DNA from: Caballeronia glathei | Lineage (GTDB): Bacteria; Pseudomonadota; Gammaproteobacteria; Burkholderiales; Burkholderiaceae | Reading direction: 5' to 3' | Assembly: GCF_000698595.1 (NCBI RefSeq) | Contig: NZ_JFHC01000031.1 | Span: 28,600-92,599 of the forward strand | Length of the DNA: 64,000 nt | Position numbers and translations under genes: made by a program | Part shown: positions 41,550 through 48,904 of the stretch, piece after piece | Numbering within the stretch: the first letter of the stretch is position 1 | How the letters are laid out: each line of letters starts with the position of its first letter | The notes under the pieces: model-generated | What the model was told of the DNA's origin: nothing | The model's database searches: none | The model's input: the letters and a program-made list of their open reading frames with translations, nothing else

Positions 41550-41600
41550 TGCGACAGTTTACGACCATCTGCTACATGCGGATCATCGGGTAACAGACGT

Positions 41601-41948
41601 TTACAAAGCACTGCGCGGGCGTGCTGCCTCGACCGGTTGTCGCCAGTCAAACCCTTCGAGCAGGAGCGATAGTTGAGCGGTGCTCAACGCCACGACGCCG
41701 GTGTCGGCGCGGGGCCATGCAAAACGCCCTTTCTCAAGACGCTTCGCAAATAAACATAGGCCGCCATCGCTCCAGTACAACGCCTTCAGCAGATCACCAC
41801 GGCGGCCCCTGAAGATAAAAACATGGCCGCCGTATGGATCCTTCTCAAGCACCATCTGTACCTTCGCCGCAAGGGAATTGAAGCCGGAGCGCATGTCAGT
41901 GACGCCGGCAGCGATCCAGATCCGTGTGTTTGCAGGCGGCCCGATCAT
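41601..41948 (-). CDS. tnpB: IS66 accessory protein TnpB
   Basis: A 115-residue IS66 Orf2-like protein: WIAAGVTDMRSGFNSLAAKVQMVLEKDPYGGHVFIFRGRRGDLLKALYWSDGGLCLFAKRLEKGRFAWP covers the family. Needed for IS66 transposition with TnpA and TnpC; the exact role is unknown in the family. ATG at 41948 overlaps the tnpA stop by four bases. Confidence 0.97.
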   Translation of the reverse strand: MIGPPANTRIWIAAGVTDMRSGFNSLAAKVQMVLEKDPYGGHVFIFRGRRGDLLKALYWSDGGLCLFAKRLEKGRFAWPRADTGVVALSTAQLSLLLEGFDWRQPVEAARPRSAL

Positions 41949-42352
41949 CGCAGAATCCGCTCGAGGACCAGGCACAATATCGTCGCGTCGGGCACGCCTT
42001 CTATCCGGACCGACGTATTGCCATGCCGAAGCTGAATGCTGCCGTTTGCAGCCTGCGGAGGTGCCGGCGCGTTCGTCGCCTCCAGCGCATGGGCCGCCGG
42101 ACGATCGGACCGTCCATCGACAACGACGGGCAACATGATCTCCGCCTGCGCATCTTCGACCAGCAGACCCTGGGCGTACAGTTTGCGCCAGGCCCACACC
42201 TGATTGGCGTTGATGTTGTTGTCGCGAGCGACCCTGGCGACTGACGCGCCGGTTTCAAGCGTCTGCTCTACGACCGATCGCTTCCATTCCAATGGATGCC
42301 GTCGGTTCTGGCGCTTGGCAGGTAACTCGACTGTCTGAGGCACTGTGTCCAT
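41945..42352 (-). CDS. tnpA: IS66 accessory protein TnpA
   Basis: A 135-residue protein with an IS66 TnpA-type HTH: PLEWKRSVVEQTLETGASVARVARDNNINANQVWAWRKLYAQGLL. The rest is Ala/Pro-rich with a short helical end. ATG at 42352, about 100 bases inside the right end of the element. It is the first gene of the tnpA-tnpB-tnpC set. Confidence 0.95.
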   Translation of the reverse strand: MDTVPQTVELPAKRQNRRHPLEWKRSVVEQTLETGASVARVARDNNINANQVWAWRKLYAQGLLVEDAQAEIMLPVVVDGRSDRPAAHALEATNAPAPPQAANGSIQLRHGNTSVRIEGVPDATILCLVLERILR

Positions 42353-42452
42353 TCTCGGGCTGTTTGTGGACAGAGTCGGTCACTCGTGTCCGTCGCAGCC
42401 GATGATTGCATCTTCTACGCAAAGCGGGGAACGGTACAAATCAGATGCTTAC

Positions 42453-42460
42453 GAACAGTT
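42453..42460. repeat. Target site duplication, right copy (GAACAGTT)
   Basis: Identical to 39896-39903. See the IS66 element. Confidence 0.95.
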
Positions 42461-42475
42461 CACCAACCAGAATTT

Positions 42476-44254
42476 CTAGCTAACCTTTGCCTGGCGAAAC
42501 GCGTCGATACCATTGAGCAATTCAACTAAATCTCCAGGCAATTCATCATGACGACAAGCTTCGACGATCTTGGCATCGGTTACGGACACACTGTATGTAT
42601 TCTGGACATGTTCGCGGTAACGCCGCAGCAGCTCTTTGCCGGGCACAATCATCAACCGTTCGTCAGGAACATTCCATCGGGTGCGAAAGTATGTTGTAGC
42701 GTCTTTCATTTTTGTTGGAGTGTCTTTTCCACCCCCCCGATGAAACTCGATGTATTTCCCTACATATTGGTCTTGAGCATCGTCTTTTAGGGAGTCAGAC
42801 AGTCTGAGAAGCGTTTGGAGCGCCGACTCATCGGCGTCGCCTATGTCGACCCCTTTCGACCTGCGGTCTGCAATGCCCTTTGCCACCACCCGATCAAGGG
42901 CGGCCGGAACCAAAAGATAATTTTCAATTTCCTTGCGCTTATGTATATGCGAGAACCTCAGCGCTGCCTGTAACTTGGTTTGCACGTCTTCGATCTGCTG
43001 TTCGCAATAATAGTCGCGGTCGTAGATTGCGGCGATTAGTAGTTCGGTGCCTAGCGTCTGTGATACACCTTGCGCCAGAGCTGAGATTCGCGACCAAGAG
43101 CCGAAGCCCCCCGATGGCATTGCGGCCACGCCAAGCCCTGCTGCAAGATCATCGAGCCCAAGGCGTTTGGCAAAGCGTCGCAGAAGCGTGAAGTCATAGT
43201 CGCCCTCAACGAAGACCACCCGGCGGTTTCGCGCCAGAGCCGCCAGCGAGATGTTTTGCTGGGATCCGAGCAAGGTCATGGCCCTCTGCACACCATCAAT
43301 GTCCTTGATTCGCTCGGAACTGGACTTCGTTTTATCAACGAGAACTATGTCCGCGGGATCAGCCTCGGCAATGATCTCCGTTGAATGCGTTGCCACTATA
43401 ATATCCGGACCCGCAGAGCGAAGTACTCCCAGTAGCCGTCGTTGTACGTCGGGGTGGAGATAGACCTCAGGTTCGTCGACGACGATCAATGAGCTATCGG
43501 AAGCACGGTGTATATGAGTCAGTAATTGGCACCAAATTTGAAATCCAAAACCGACCCAATATAGTTCGCGATCCATGCGTCCCTCACGAACGAACATTGT
43601 TAATTCACGATTAAGTGCGAGGGTAGGAAGGTGAACGACCATCTCGGGCCATGTCGACGCCACGAGATCGGCGAACTGCTTGAAAGTCTCCGGAAAGTGG
43701 TACCAATAGCTACGAAAATGTCGCGAGGCTCGGTGTGTTGCTAACGCAGACGCGACTGTCTCCTTTTCGCGCAACACTTCGCGGTGTTCGACCGGCCCCA
43801 ACACCGGGACCACTGAAAGTTCAAGGGGGAAGCTCGACTTAAACGCGGCCGGCGTCCTAATTGCCGCGCCACGTGTCTCAGGAACCAGCACGCAACTGTT
43901 CTGATCGAAGTGCAAGTGAAGCTGGTTACCATTGCTTATCCGAAAGCTGACACGGGAATCCCCTTCCTCGTAGTTAGTGCGCACATTTTCAAGAGAAATA
44001 GGAAGCTGGCTTTCGTTGATCAAATAGCCGAAGGTCTGCGAGTCGCCCACAGTAACCAATTGAGGGGCTCGAGTGCGTGCTGTGCGCAGCGCTACCGCTA
44101 GACTCCGAAAGGCTCCCACGATGGTCGATTTTCCTGAGTTATTCGCTCCCGTAAACACGTTAACTCGATCTAACGCAACGCTATAGCGTCTAAGACCCTT
44201 GTAATGATTAAAAGTAACGCTAGTTACGCGTATTGAACCAGCTGACTTAGCCAT
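42476..44254 (-). CDS. OLD-family ATP-dependent endonuclease (AAA ATPase plus TOPRIM)
   Basis: A 592-residue protein. Walker A GANNSGKST at residues ~36-44, an ABC-type core, Walker B LIVVDEPEVYLHPD, and the switch His in ATHSTEII. A C-terminal TOPRIM domain follows (VVFVEGDYDFTLLRRFAKRLG with its Glu; AAIYDRDYY with acidic residues). This is the build of phage P2 Old and of the OLD part of Gabija-like systems. No UvrD-like partner is present; instead a PD-(D/E)XK-like protein gene lies upstream on the same strand. The ATG at 44254 has AAGGAG about nine bases upstream; 18 codons of earlier frame are less likely. The IS66 insertion lies only 16 bases beyond the stop, leaving the gene intact. 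Confidence 0.88.
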   Translation of the reverse strand: MAKSAGSIRVTSVTFNHYKGLRRYSVALDRVNVFTGANNSGKSTIVGAFRSLAVALRTARTRAPQLVTVGDSQTFGYLINESQLPISLENVRTNYEEGDSRVSFRISNGNQLHLHFDQNSCVLVPETRGAAIRTPAAFKSSFPLELSVVPVLGPVEHREVLREKETVASALATHRASRHFRSYWYHFPETFKQFADLVASTWPEMVVHLPTLALNRELTMFVREGRMDRELYWVGFGFQIWCQLLTHIHRASDSSLIVVDEPEVYLHPDVQRRLLGVLRSAGPDIIVATHSTEIIAEADPADIVLVDKTKSSSERIKDIDGVQRAMTLLGSQQNISLAALARNRRVVFVEGDYDFTLLRRFAKRLGLDDLAAGLGVAAMPSGGFGSWSRISALAQGVSQTLGTELLIAAIYDRDYYCEQQIEDVQTKLQAALRFSHIHKRKEIENYLLVPAALDRVVAKGIADRRSKGVDIGDADESALQTLLRLSDSLKDDAQDQYVGKYIEFHRGGGKDTPTKMKDATTYFRTRWNVPDERLMIVPGKELLRRYREHVQNTYSVSVTDAKIVEACRHDELPGDLVELLNGIDAFRQAKVS

Positions 44255-44355
44255 TCGGACCTGCTCCTTCTCGCTTCTGTTTTTTTTGCAAGGTAGCGCA
44301 TCAGTCATATTACAGTGACCCGAGGCGTTGAAAATCCGGTTATGTGCTCACCCGG

Positions 44356-45912
44356 CTATCCTTTGCGCCCGGTGAGCGCTGCGTGAATCTGGTCCTCGAC
44401 GTCCTGTTGAACTTCTTGCAGGACTGTGGGAAGTGTCCACGCCTTGACGTACTTTTTCAGGAAGTCGCTGAAGAACATCCGCGACGTCCGGCCATCTTGG
44501 TTAGCGAGTGCAGCTTCGCGGAGCAGCTCAGGCAGCTTGACCTCCCCTGCCTTCACGCAGCCCATCAGACGCTCGAATTCCTCTATACCCATCACAAATA
44601 CATTGGACAGGGGAAGGCAGCGTGCGGCCTCCTCATCGGGGTAGCCGAATTCTCCGGCTGGAAAAAGGCGTTGCAGCATTTCCCCGCCGCCGATGTATAG
44701 CTCGCGACTGGTCACGACCAACAGAAAATCGCGAGGCTTCCGAAAACGCTCACCAAGACTCGCGTTTTCCCTGATAAGTTTACCGACCTTCCAACCCTGA
44801 GCGATTGCGTCGCGCACGCGTTTGGTCTTTCGATGCGCGACGAGCGGACTGTCCTGCAAGAGCACATCGTCCGCGAACAAACTCATCTTCGCCTCGATGA
44901 GGATGTTGCAGTCGTCGCCATCGAACATGACCTCGACGGCTGCCATATGCCCACCGACAATCGCCTTATATTCGGCCTCGGTCATCATGGGAAGGCCAGA
45001 TTCCCTGGCAAGTTCAGTAACGTAGTCTTCGAACACGCGACTAAAGGACTGCGTGTACTGCTCCCCGAAAAGCTCCGAGAGCCGAAGGTGCACGATTTCC
45101 TCAACGCCTCGTGCAAAAACGAGTCGATGCCAGCAATGGATCATCCCGTCTTGCAACTGCACGAGCGGAAAGCGCTTCACGTAGGGAAACTCGTGGAGCT
45201 CCGCCTTCCTGCGGACTTTTCGCGCCGCGTCCTTCCGCAGCTCTTCTCGAAGGCTGATGATGTCACGCGAGAAAATCTCGTAGATGCGGTCGACGCTGGC
45301 ACCGTAAGTTTGACGCAACGGCTGCATCCAGCCTCGCGTGACTGGCATGTCGCCAGCAAGAACGGCCGCGTAGAGCGCGAAGGAAAGTACCAAAAACACG
45401 TCCGGCTCCATCCCGAAAGCATCGCGGAACTGCCGCCGCTCGTTTCGGTTCTCGGGGATCCGCGCGTACAATGCGGCCCATCGCATGAACCCGCGGCTCT
45501 CTGGACGCTGAAACTCGATCTGAGCGTGCATAAGTGTTCGAAGCATCAAGAAGATGTTCGGCACCGGATCGTCACGCACCTTCTCCGGCATATCCCATAG
45601 CGCCTGCCGGATCCTGTCCATCTCTTCCATGGGGATCGGCGGACCAATGCGCAGGTGTACGCCGTCGTCCTGTAGCGCCCACTTTACGATGAGCAAAGTC
45701 AGCCACGGCGCGCTCCTGACCTCATCAAGACGCCCTACCGGCGGGTTCCAGAGGATGTGCAAAGCTGCGTCGATAATCGACGTCGCGCTATACCTCCGCA
45801 ATCTGTTTCTGATCGCACGGTACGCTTCTTCGATACCTACCTTCGGCATCGGTATCTGCGCTGCCATCCGATGCGCGAAGGGCGCATCTCCTGAAAACGA
45901 TGAAACTTTCAT
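44356..45912 (-). CDS. Large protein with PD-(D/E)XK-like nuclease motif, partner of the OLD gene
   Basis: A 518-residue protein with no family I can name with confidence. Residues ~1-280 are helical and rich in aromatic and charged residues (WLTLLIVKWALQDDGVHLRIG...). Residues ~290-345 carry a nuclease-like core: FEDYVTELARESG helix, VEVMFDGDD with acidic residues, and ILIEAKMSL giving E-x-K near 340-342. The C-terminal ~150 residues are helical. The gene is 101 bases upstream of the OLD gene and co-oriented, so the pair could form one defence operon. The start is uncertain: ATG at 45912 lacks a strong ribosome site, and ATGs at about residues 17 and 23 are alternatives. Confidence 0.6.
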   Translation of the reverse strand: MKVSSFSGDAPFAHRMAAQIPMPKVGIEEAYRAIRNRLRRYSATSIIDAALHILWNPPVGRLDEVRSAPWLTLLIVKWALQDDGVHLRIGPPIPMEEMDRIRQALWDMPEKVRDDPVPNIFLMLRTLMHAQIEFQRPESRGFMRWAALYARIPENRNERRQFRDAFGMEPDVFLVLSFALYAAVLAGDMPVTRGWMQPLRQTYGASVDRIYEIFSRDIISLREELRKDAARKVRRKAELHEFPYVKRFPLVQLQDGMIHCWHRLVFARGVEEIVHLRLSELFGEQYTQSFSRVFEDYVTELARESGLPMMTEAEYKAIVGGHMAAVEVMFDGDDCNILIEAKMSLFADDVLLQDSPLVAHRKTKRVRDAIAQGWKVGKLIRENASLGERFRKPRDFLLVVTSRELYIGGGEMLQRLFPAGEFGYPDEEAARCLPLSNVFVMGIEEFERLMGCVKAGEVKLPELLREAALANQDGRTSRMFFSDFLKKYVKAWTLPTVLQEVQQDVEDQIHAALTGRKG

Positions 45913-46347
45913 CAGCGATGAACAGGCTGTCCGGCCCGGTAGGTTTCCGAAAGCCGATACGCTACCACTGCGCATCGCTGGAGAAAACTCCCCTGAACGC
46001 AAGAACTCTGTCGACCCGCCGAAACACTCGTGGAACAGCACCGGTCCATGTCGAACGTGCCGGTAGACGCAGAGATCAGACTGACACATTGATCGGTCGC
46101 GTTGGTGAGCGACGTCCCTGCCGTTGAATTCTGCAGAGAGCGCTGCTGCGTTTAGGTCGAAGACCGAGTGCAAGGCGTCGACGCCGTCTAGGCGATGAAC
46201 GTGTGGCGAACCTTGTCGCGCAAGAGTGCGTTGCGAAAAGGCCAACGACCTGACGACCGTGTTCCCCGCGCGAACGTCCGTCACCAACGTGAGGGGACGA
46301 TCTAGTGGTCAAGTCTGCACACTGGTCAACGTCCGAAGATGGCAGAT
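45913..46347. other. Intergenic stretch between integrase stop and the nuclease-like gene
   Basis: It should hold the promoter of the nuclease-OLD pair. The minus-strand frame is open across it from 46287, but this part is His/Arg/Gly-rich, with no recognisable domain, and is considered non-coding. No strong hairpin is seen after the integrase stop. Confidence 0.4.
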
Positions 46348-47556
46348 CTACGCCGGGCTGCCCCCTTCGACGAGGATCGTACGCGGCTCGTCCAATGAGA
46401 CAAGAACTGATGGCTGCGACGAGAGTGGTGCTGACTCGACGCTTGTTGCGGTCCCAGGTCTAAGACAGGTTTGCCGAAGAATCGAGTCAGCGGACGCGAC
46501 GACATCGAGCCACTTCCAGTTTGCGTATTTGTCACCAACTTTCCGCGGGTGCGTGTACCGTTTCAGCGTGTTCCAGCTGCGATGCCCGCTGACTCCCGCC
46601 ACGCGCTGGATCGTCCAACCCATTTCTGAGAGCCGGCTGGCCCCTTCGTGACGCAGATCGTTGAGGTGTAAGTCTTCTATACCGAGCAGTTGAACTGCGT
46701 TCGTAAATGCTGTGCTCGCTGTCAGTGCTCGATACGGAAAAATGCGGTCATCAGCTCGAGGCTGGGCGAGAATAATCCGCAGCGCCTCGGGCGTCAGGTC
46801 GACCCAGGTGTCGTTGCCGACTTTGGTATTCGGGTGCTTGAGGTCGCGCACCATGACACGGCACCCTTCCTCATCCAGATCCGTCCACAAGAGCCGACAG
46901 ACCTCGCCAATGCGTCGAATCGAGTAGATCGTGAATGCTGCGATCGCCTGCATCGGAATACTGTCCGGCGCGCCCACACGGACCCTCCCGAACTCGGCCA
47001 TCAGACGATCCAATTCGCCGAGCGTCGGTCGGCGCTCGCGATGCTTTGAGCGCCCCACCACGCCCATATTGGTCAGCGCCACGCGCGCGTCCGCGACAAC
47101 GGATCCATCAACCGGATAGTTCCACGCTGGCCGCGCGAGCTTGAGCACGCTCGACAGGTGCGCAAGGTAATGACCGCGCGTCGACGCCGCGACATCGATC
47201 GTTCGCATGTACGCGACGATATCGGCACTTGTCAGGTCCGCCGCCTTGGTGGCACCGAGCGCCGATGCCGATATCTGGTTGAGGATCATCTTCTTGGTTC
47301 GGTCCAGGGGCTTGTTCAGCTCCTCGGTGTACCGCTTGATGATCTCCTTCACCGACGGGTTTTCCTGCAGCGCCGCCCTCAGTCCATCCGCGTGAGCCAA
47401 CTCGGTTTCACGCTTCTTGACCCAGATCTGGGCTGCCTGTTTCCGATCGAACGTTTTGGTTTCCTGGTGCAGCACCTTGCCGCCCTTGCGCACGCGCACC
47501 TGCGCCTTGTACGAGGTGCTGCCATCTTTGTTCGTTCGCGGCGTGATCGCTCCCAT
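46348..47556 (-). CDS. int: Tyrosine site-specific integrase of the prophage
   Basis: A 402-residue tyrosine recombinase. An N-terminal arm-binding domain (residues 1-60; KAQVRVRKGGKVLHQETKTF), a core-binding SAM-like domain (~65-165), then the catalytic domain: Arg214 (SIRRIGEV), Lys near 240, box II NDLRHEGASRL with Arg302, His325 (GHRSWNTLKRYTH) and the nucleophile Tyr334. The first His of the H-x-x-R box is Asn299 here, a conservative change seen in some relatives. About 60 C-terminal residues beyond the fold are Ser/Pro-rich. ATG at 47556. Its position at the prophage edge places an attachment site next to it, between 47557 and 47728. Confidence 0.95.
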   Translation of the reverse strand: MGAITPRTNKDGSTSYKAQVRVRKGGKVLHQETKTFDRKQAAQIWVKKRETELAHADGLRAALQENPSVKEIIKRYTEELNKPLDRTKKMILNQISASALGATKAADLTSADIVAYMRTIDVAASTRGHYLAHLSSVLKLARPAWNYPVDGSVVADARVALTNMGVVGRSKHRERRPTLGELDRLMAEFGRVRVGAPDSIPMQAIAAFTIYSIRRIGEVCRLLWTDLDEEGCRVMVRDLKHPNTKVGNDTWVDLTPEALRIILAQPRADDRIFPYRALTASTAFTNAVQLLGIEDLHLNDLRHEGASRLSEMGWTIQRVAGVSGHRSWNTLKRYTHPRKVGDKYANWKWLDVVASADSILRQTCLRPGTATSVESAPLSSQPSVLVSLDEPRTILVEGGSPA

Positions 47557-47578
47557 TCGCGCTCCTTTTCCCGTCGTC

Positions 47579-47624
47579 GTGGTGCCACGTCAAAATGGCA
47601 CCCATTTTGGAGCCACGGCACCAC
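47579..47624. repeat. Nested palindrome beside integrase, possible attachment or control site
   Basis: An outer inverted repeat GTGGTGCC (47579-47586) and GGCACCAC (47617-47624) encloses an inner one, AAAATGG (47592-47598) and CCATTTT (47602-47608), centred within about two bases of each other. It lies 23 bases upstream of the integrase start. Possible roles: integrase promoter control, or part of the recombined att site. Confidence 0.55.
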
Positions 47625-47728
47625 AAAAACAAGAGAAAACGCGAATTCATACGATCAAATAAGCACCGCCGACAAAATACCGGAAAGCCTTATTTGACAA
47701 CGCAGAGCCGGGAATCCCAAGGCCCGCG

Positions 47729-48211
47729 TCAGCGCCCAGTATCGACGAGCGGCGGCCTGACCGGCAGCGCGGTCGAATACTTGATCTGCTCCATCGCGAA
47801 GCTCGAACTGACGTCGTACAGCGGCACGGCGCGGATCAGTTCCTTGTAGACGCGATCGTAGTCGTCGATATCCGACACCACCACGCGCAGCAGATAGTCG
47901 GTTTCCCCGCTCATGCGGTACACCTCGACCACCTCCGGAATATCGCGCACGGCGCGCGTGAAATCCTCCGCCCAGCTTTGCGTGTGCTGGTTCGTGCGCA
48001 CGGCAACGAACACCGTCGTGCCCACGCCCAGCTTGCGCGGGTCGCACAGCGCCACCTGCGCGCGAATTACGCCGGTCTCCTTCAGCCGCTGCACGCGTTT
48101 CCAGCACGGCGTCTGCGAGAGGTTCACTCGCTGCGCCAGTTCCGCGATCGGCATCGTGACGTCGGTCTGCAAGAGTTCCAGCAGCTTTCGGTCGATGAGG
48201 TCCATTCCCAC
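47729..48211 (-). CDS. Lrp/AsnC-family transcription regulator
   Basis: A 160-residue regulator: N-terminal winged HTH (LIDRKLLELLQTDVTMPIAELAQRVNLSQTPCWKRVQRLKETGVI), then the RAM/AsnC ligand domain (VFVAVRTNQHTQSWAEDFTRAVRDIPEVVEVYRMSGETDYLLRVVVSDIDDYD). It probably senses an amino acid and controls the divergent cysteine-dioxygenase-type gene and itself. GTG at 48211 has AAGGGG six bases upstream; ATG at 48205 is a close alternative. Its 3' end borders the prophage; the family-length C-terminus is intact. Confidence 0.93.
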   Translation of the reverse strand: MGMDLIDRKLLELLQTDVTMPIAELAQRVNLSQTPCWKRVQRLKETGVIRAQVALCDPRKLGVGTTVFVAVRTNQHTQSWAEDFTRAVRDIPEVVEVYRMSGETDYLLRVVVSDIDDYDRVYKELIRAVPLYDVSSSFAMEQIKYSTALPVRPPLVDTGR

Positions 48212-48334
48212 ACTGCGCCCCTTATAGGAAATTATTCTACTTTTGGATGCTTGAGCGAAATTATATGGAAACTTTTTCCCGATGCAAACCGGTATAAATG
48301 GCCTATCGCAATAACAACGACACGGTCCGCCATT
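48212..48334. promoter_or_regulatory. Divergent promoter region of the Lrp-type and cupin genes
   Basis: An AT-rich 123-base gap between divergent starts, unlike the GC-rich surroundings. GAAATTATTC (near 48229) and GAAATTATAT (near 48269) repeat about 40 bases apart, a spacing that fits helically phased binding of an Lrp-type octamer. No consensus -35/-10 assigned. Confidence 0.5.
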
Positions 48335-48904
48335 ATGCTCCCCGCCCCTCTCGCCGCATCCCCGTCAGACGCGCCCCGCTTCGCTTCGAGCGCCGACTCT
48401 CATGCGCTCGCCCGTCTGTGCGCCGAACTCGACGCCGCCCTCAACGATCCCCGCACCTTCGCACGGCGCGTGCGGGCGGCGCTCGCCGAGGCCTCGCGCG
48501 ACAGCGAATTCCTGACGCCGGAGCAGCGTGCGGCCGACGCGCACACCTATCGGCGCCATCTGCTCGCCGCCGACCCATTCGGGCGCTACGCGCTCGCCGC
48601 GCTCGTCTGGGAGCCGGGACAGGCGAGCCCCGTTCACGGCCATCAGACATGGTGCGGGTATGCGGTGCTCGAGGGCACGCTCACGGAAACGCTCTTTCAA
48701 TGGGACGCCGCGGACAATCGCGCGATTCCCACGCGACGCCATGCACGCGAGGCGGGCGCGGTCTCCGTGGTAGGCGCGGGGCGCGGGGCGATTCACCAGC
48801 TCGGCAACGCGCACGGCTCGGGCCGTCGCGCGATATCGCTGCACGTGTACGGCGTCGAGGGCGCGCGGATCGCGACGCACGTCAACGACCTCGTCGCCGT
48901 CTGA
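48335..48904 (+). CDS. Cysteine dioxygenase-type cupin (thiol dioxygenase)
   Basis: A 189-residue cupin of the cysteine / 3-mercaptopropionate dioxygenase group. Metal ligands His101 and His103 (SPVHGHQTWCGYAVLEGTL) and His154 (GRGAIHQLGN) fit the three-His iron site, without the usual fourth cupin acidic ligand. It oxidises a thiol to a sulfinate. The exact substrate is not readable; the divergent Lrp-type regulator suggests an amino-acid thiol, such as cysteine. ATG at 48335; upstream plus-strand frame is not coding. Its stop abuts the MscS stop. Confidence 0.85.
   Translation: MLPAPLAASPSDAPRFASSADSHALARLCAELDAALNDPRTFARRVRAALAEASRDSEFLTPEQRAADAHTYRRHLLAADPFGRYALAALVWEPGQASPVHGHQTWCGYAVLEGTLTETLFQWDAADNRAIPTRRHAREAGAVSVVGAGRGAIHQLGNAHGSGRRAISLHVYGVEGARIATHVNDLVAV

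Larger units (their letters stand above)
39904..42452 (-). mobile_element. IS66-family insertion sequence, complete
   Basis: A 2549-bp element with the three genes tnpA, tnpB and tnpC on the minus strand. The ends are imperfect inverted repeats starting GTAAGCAT (left 39904, right complement ending 42452), 17 of 22 bases matching. Flanking 8-bp direct repeats GAACAGTT prove a single insertion event and suggest it is recent. It lies between the PrtN-type gene and the OLD-type gene, inside the prophage's accessory region. Confidence 0.96.

Noticed and set aside
5569..47690. AAAGCCTTAT shared near 5570 and near 47680 as an attachment core
   Set aside because: Only ten bases. A chance match between two stretches of several hundred bases is not unlikely, and flanking sequence does not match.
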